Shown: positions 60,437 to 64,000 of the stretch, piece by piece
Layout: every line of letters starts with the position of its first letter
Numbering within the stretch: position 1 is the stretch's first letter
Source: Lonicera japonica
Taxonomy: Eukaryota; Streptophyta; Magnoliopsida; Dipsacales; Caprifoliaceae
Length of the DNA stretch: 64,000 nucleotides
Assembly: GCA_021464415.1 (NCBI GenBank)
Contig: CM038469.1
Coordinates: 13,370,501-13,434,500 of the forward strand
Direction: 5' to 3'
The notes under the pieces: model-generated
The model's input: only the letters and a program-made list of their open reading frames with translations
What the model was told of the DNA's origin: nothing
The model's database searches: none
Translations under genes and position numbers: made by a program

Positions 60437-61032
60437 TTATTGAATTGGCTTTTTCTTCCTAGCCCCTAGCCAAAAGCTCTCAACCAATTCAGTTAGGCGT
60501 TTGATGGACATAGCACTTTGCGCCGCTAGCCTAAAGCAGTAGCGTGCATCTTCTTGTTTTCCTCGGACAATTACTATGCCCTCATCACTGGGGAATTTGA
60601 GTTTTTGATGGACGGGGATGCCACAGCTTTTATTTGTTTTAACCACCCTCTACCTATAATGGTATTATATGGGGAATTTATGTCCATGATAATGAATTCA
60701 ATAGGTTTTTGCTTAAGTCCTAGCCGAACAATCACCTCGGCTATCGCTATTGGCCAAACTATTTCACCACTAAAACTGAATACAGGCGAATCAACACTTC
60801 TAATTTGGGAAGGAAGGAGTTTCAGTTTCTTGAACATGTTGTGGTACATAATCTCCGACAAGCTGTCGGGATCAATCAATACATTCTTAACATAAAAGGT
60901 ATTAATATTTTCAGTAAGTACCAAAACATCATTGTGTGGCAAATTCACTCCTCTCATATCCTTGTTTATGAATGTGATCTTGTAATATTGTTTGCTCTTC
61001 ATTTCTTTGTCATACGCTGCAATGGACATCAC
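60437..61032 (-). pseudogene. Aspartic protease (Tat)
   Basis: 61032-60574 reads ITFINKDMRGVNLPHNDVLV, KNVLIDPDSLSEIMYHNMFK, then PIEFIIMDINSPYNTIIGRG. This is the Tat protease layout, in which the active site VLVDNGSSADILY here reads VLIDPDSLSEIMY, keeping the Asp but not the G-S. The next stretch (60646-60437) continues with HQKLKFPSDEGI and ARYCFRLAAQSA in a shifted frame. Confidence 0.8.
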
Positions 61033-61199
61033 CTCGGCAACGAAAGCTTTCTCAATACACTATGCCTTTCTGATTTATGCTCTAAGAGAGTTCTTTGTTA
61101 TGCCATCTAAGCTGGTAGAGGCATGAATTGCCTCAACGACTCTAGTTGCCACTTTATTTGCCTACTTCTTTGGCTGCATGTCATCGCTACTGCCCCCAA

Positions 61200-61782
61200 C
61201 ATCTCTTTTGTTCACCTTCTTATCGATCTTGATATACTAGGCAAAATGTACCTTGTTCAGCAACCCTTCTAAAAATTGTTTTAGAGTTTTGCAATTTTCG
61301 GTTCTATGACCGTGGTCCTTATGATAATAATATCTTAGTTTACCATCCCTCGCTACTAGGTTGCCACCCATTGGTCTAGGTCATTTAAAAAATGGCTTGT
61401 TCTGGATGTCAAACATGATTTGTGAATAGGTTTAATGAAAACCGTATTCACCCCTCTATACCCTTCCTCGCTCACCTTAGCCAGTTCTTCCATTCTTTTT
61501 CTTTAGGACTTATCAAATTGTCCATGTACATACCCAATATTTCCTTACTTTCCTTCTTCATCAACAACTGCAATTGCCATCTCGTCATCTTTAACTCTGG
61601 CATACTCATTAACCATTAAAAGTAGCTCTTCAAAAGTATAAGATGGGACTCTGGTGAACGAGTTGTATATTGATGTATTTCGACATATAATACTTCAAAG
61701 TATTTAAGGCAAACCTCAAGTCATGGTCCTTTATTTCTTGGTAGGTCTCCTAGTACCAAGACAAATATTCCCTCAGCGTCTC
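61200..61782 (-). pseudogene. gag C-terminal part (Tat)
   Basis: Minus-strand reading includes YYYHKDHGHRTENCKTLKQF (the CxFHxxHGHxTEDC zinc-finger-like motif, first Cys replaced by Tyr) near 61265-61330, and further right ETLREYLSWYQETYQ-like sequence running into the Cassandra insertion at 61783. Stops are frequent. Confidence 0.65.
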
Positions 61783-62295
61783 TGTAACGACCCGGTCCCA
61801 CCTCAGTACGATATTGTCCGCTCTGGGTAGCGTCCTAGACAGGCCTCAGCCCCAGGACATCTACCCTCACGGCTTTGTTTCTGGGAGCTCACGACCAGCA
61901 ATCCCAGGAGGTTGTAACGACCCGGTCGCACCTCAGTACGATATTGTCCGCTCTGGGTAGCGTCCTAGACAGGCCTCAGCCCCAGGACATCTACCCTCAC
62001 GGCTTTGTTTCTGGGAGCTCACGACCAGCTTCCCAGGGGGTCACCCATCTCTGGATTTCTCTGGTCCAAGCACGCTTAACTTCGGAGTTCTTATGGGATC
62101 CGAAGCCAGTGAGCTACCCAAAAGGCCTCGTACTTAATTAGCGACCATATCTTACTTATATGGGTCTCCAAGGATCCCCCAACTTCCGGTGTGGGATGCC
62201 CCCTTTGAGCTACCATTCCTCCACACAAGGGAGTACTCATCGCTCGAGCTACCATTCCTCCACACAAGGGAGTACTCATCACTCAGGGCGTCACA
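61783..62295 (-). mobile_element. Cassandra TRIM solo LTR with GTCTC target duplication
   Basis: The plus-strand unit starts TGTAACGACCCGG, ends AGGGCGTCACA and is flanked by GTCTC on both sides (61778-61782, 62296-62300). It contains ACGATATTGTCCGCT, CACGGCTTTGTTTCTGGGAG and GGCCTCGTA blocks and a 5S rRNA-derived segment, the hallmark of Cassandra LTRs, in antisense. It interrupts the Tat gag; gag sequence resumes directly at 62296. Two tandem duplications are internal: 130 bp (61783-61912 / 61913-62040) and 39 bp (about 62206-62244 / 62245-62283). Cassandra encodes no protein. Confidence 0.85.
62028..62106 (-). other. 5S rRNA-derived segment within the Cassandra LTR
   Basis: CCCAGGGGGTCACCCATC and CAAGCACGCTTAACTTCGGA, followed by GTTCTTATGGGATCCG, are the reverse complement of the 5S rRNA internal promoter region (box A/IE/box C), with a diverged middle (TCTGGATTTCTCTGG). 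It is not a 5S gene: the outer stem sequences are absent. Confidence 0.85.
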
Positions 62296-62433
62296 GTCTC
62301 ATCCCTTCTTTTCTTTAAATTCGTCAAAGCCTTGTGGACTTTAATTATTCGGCTATTAGTTATAAATCTTACCGTAAACTTCTTGGAAAGTTCCTTAAAA
62401 CTATCAATCTAACCAGGTGGTAACCGAGTAAAC
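62296..62433 (-). pseudogene. gag core fragment (Tat), right of the Cassandra insertion
   Basis: Minus-strand reading gives SFKELSKKFTVRFITNSRII, KVHKALTNLKKRRDET, the Tat gag block (SFKEL-F-x-x-FI...L-x-x-x-QKxGESLREYL) that continues on the other side of the insertion as LREYL. It ends at 62433, where a new LTR starts. Confidence 0.75.
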
Positions 62434-64000
62434 TGTAATACCCCGTACCCTATCTTCGTGCAAATTATCCTCTTAAGCCCAGTTAAGGCTGAATATTCAT
62501 TAAGGAGTGAACATTGGGTTCTGAACCCTTTGTATTTGACTCGAAACTTCTAGAATGTCATATTAGATATATCAATTTTGTGGGAACACTTGTTTTGTTA
62601 TTCGGGTGGCCCGAATCGGAAACAGGAAGTTAATCATGCGTTTTGAACTTTTTGCAAAAGTTAATTTTTTGCCAACTTTGAGAGACTGTAACTTCTTCAT
62701 TCGATATCCAAACGAATCTCCATTTACGGCCATGTTTTCATTTCATTCCCCTCTACAACTTTTGTGTTTGACCGAAGTCAAAATTCAATCATTTCAAGGT
62801 TTATTTTGGGCTCACAAAGTTGGGTAAAATTTTAGTTGTTACCTAGATCGGTCCAGCCTTACCTGGATCGATCCATCTTGGCCAGAACACTTATTTTTTT
62901 CATGCTTGGATCGATCCAGATGAAGCCTAGAGCGATCCAGCTTGCGTGGCAAGCCATTTTTGATCACTTTTAACTCATTTTCTCCCCCTTTAACCCTATT
63001 TTTCTCACCCCATATTTGTTCATCATCCGAGAGAGAGATATAGAGAGATTTGAGAGCTCAACTTTGAGGGTATTAAAGAAGGATTAACATCCCCAAATCA
63101 AAGTTTCATCTTCACCATCTTTATCTTCTTTATTCTATCTCCTCCATTGTTGAAGCTTCAAGCGCGAATTTGGGGATTTCTCAATCTAGTGGCTTCCGGC
63201 TCAATTCAACTCTTCCAACTCAAGGGTTTAGCTTTAAAAATGTGGGAATTTACTATCAAAACCATTTTTTATAACTTATGATTGTTCTATCACTGTTATA
63301 TCACATGTTATACAAAACCTAGCTTGTTTAGATAGGTTTTGGGGCTTTTAATGGGATTGAGCATCAATATTGAAATTAATGATTGATATAAACTAAATAT
63401 ACTTTGGAATATATGTTTCAATTATAAATTGTGATGAATGGGCATGTTTACACCAAAACCCTCTTGGACCTCATTTTCCTAGCTTTTACAAAAAGGGATT
63501 TTTGGGAAAAATGTTAGAGATGTGCCTTATTATTAAAATTGATGATTCAAATAGCTTTAATATGACTCATATTATACGATTCAACATGATATTTCAACTA
63601 TCCACTTGGTTTACGTATAAACCCACTTGTAACCCACTTTATTGTTAATGATCTTTACCACAAAGCTTTATGTCCACCTTTAAGGATTCAAGTGGTGAAG
63701 TCTCTTTACAAAAACTCGTATATGGACTATTATAATACTTTGGCATCATATTATGAAATTTCTCTTTGAGGTCGAAATGGATGGTTTGAATAGTATATAC
63801 ATATATATATATTAAAATGCATATTTTGGCTTGTTAGTAAAATTTACTATATTGTTAAAAGTTAACTTTAAGAGTTCATGGGGTGGATTCTAAGTTATAA
63901 AATGCTTATCTATGAGTTGTGATACTAGTCTAAATAATTGGAACAAAACTTCCCATGTTGGTTACGAAAAGGTTGTATTATAGGAACATGAAAACAACAC
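62434..64000 (+). repeat. Gypsy-type LTR, truncated by the window end
   Basis: Starts TGTAATACCCCGTACCC directly in Tat gag. It has two TGGATCGATCCA palindromes (62864-62875, 62907-62918), a CTTTAACCC TATA-like stretch (62990), GAGAGAGAGATATAGAGAG (63030-63048) and a leader of the same type as the antisense LTRs elsewhere in the window, but in reverse order. It is therefore in plus sense. The other end lies outside the window. Confidence 0.55.

Larger units (their letters stand above)
57771..62433 (-). mobile_element. Degenerate Ty3/Gypsy element of the Tat lineage (gag-protease-RT-RNase H-integrase N-part)
   Basis: Reading right to left on the minus strand: gag (62430-61200, interrupted by a Cassandra LTR), protease (61032-60437), reverse transcriptase (59969-59391), RNase H (about 59380-58101) and the zinc-binding start of integrase (about 58010-57771). 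Order is normal for Tat. Frames are broken by stops and shifts, and the element stops at the first catalytic part of integrase. Neither LTR is present: the left edge runs into direct repeat B and the right edge into a different Gypsy LTR. Confidence 0.85.

Noticed and set aside
62028..62106. Functional 5S rRNA gene
   Set aside because: Only the internal promoter region is similar, the middle is diverged and the outer stems are missing; it belongs to a Cassandra LTR.
1..64000. tRNA genes, microRNA hairpins, bacterial-type operons or defence systems
   Set aside because: None could be supported by eye on either strand; short hairpins seen are parts of repeats.

Overview
The window is nuclear DNA from a flowering plant, most likely a eudicot. 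This rests on spliced genes with short GT-AG introns, a B3 transcription factor, a DTX-type MATE transporter, a very long PLS-class PPR gene, and a dense mixture of plant-specific retroelement lineages (Tat/Ogre, Tekay, Athila, Cassandra, SIRE-like Copia, L1 LINE). I cannot name the species. Only three host genes look intact: a six-exon B3-domain gene (9798-16122, +), a two-exon MATE transporter (26090-27641, +) and a single-exon PPR gene (28340-31441, -). The last two converge on a 0.7 kb spacer. Two host-gene fragments are visible: a frameshifted piece of a BAT2-N-terminal-domain family gene (17.4-17.9 kb, -) and a weak IRE1/RNase-L-type KEN-like remnant (53.3-54.4 kb, +).

Layout. 1-5100: plus-strand Tat/Ogre gag-protease remnant whose RT-RNase H-integrase section is missing. 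5107-7060: Tekay-type LTR remnant. 7262-7556: MITE. 9798-16122: B3 gene, whose 3.6 kb first intron holds a probable 2.2 kb solo LTR with a 5-bp target duplication. 16.1-25.8 kb: AT-rich spacer with the BAT2-like fragment and a terminal-inverted-repeat (TIR) element containing an internal ~185-bp tandem array. 25.8-31.4 kb: MATE and PPR genes. 31.5-34.4 kb: a DNA-transposon nest, with an outer element flanked by an 8-bp duplication and holding a MITE and another long-TIR element. 34.7-48.9 kb: a retroelement nest. A dead minus-strand Tekay-like Gypsy element carries an Athila-like LTR in its protease region, and that LTR itself carries a solo LTR with a GTTTT duplication. The upstream LTR of the Tekay element is split by Copia- and Tat-like sequence. 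49-51.7 kb: degenerate L1 LINE (+). 56.5-57.8 kb: a diverged 390-bp direct duplication. 57.8-62.4 kb: minus-strand Tat gag-pol, interrupted in gag by a Cassandra solo LTR with 5S rRNA-derived sequence and a GTCTC duplication. 62434-end: the start of another Gypsy LTR.

There is no operon-like or defence-like gene cluster. I did not find a convincing new biological system. The most interesting unexplained pattern is that several unrelated LTR-like units each carry a short patch of family-specific palindromes or repeated words next to the presumed LTR promoter.
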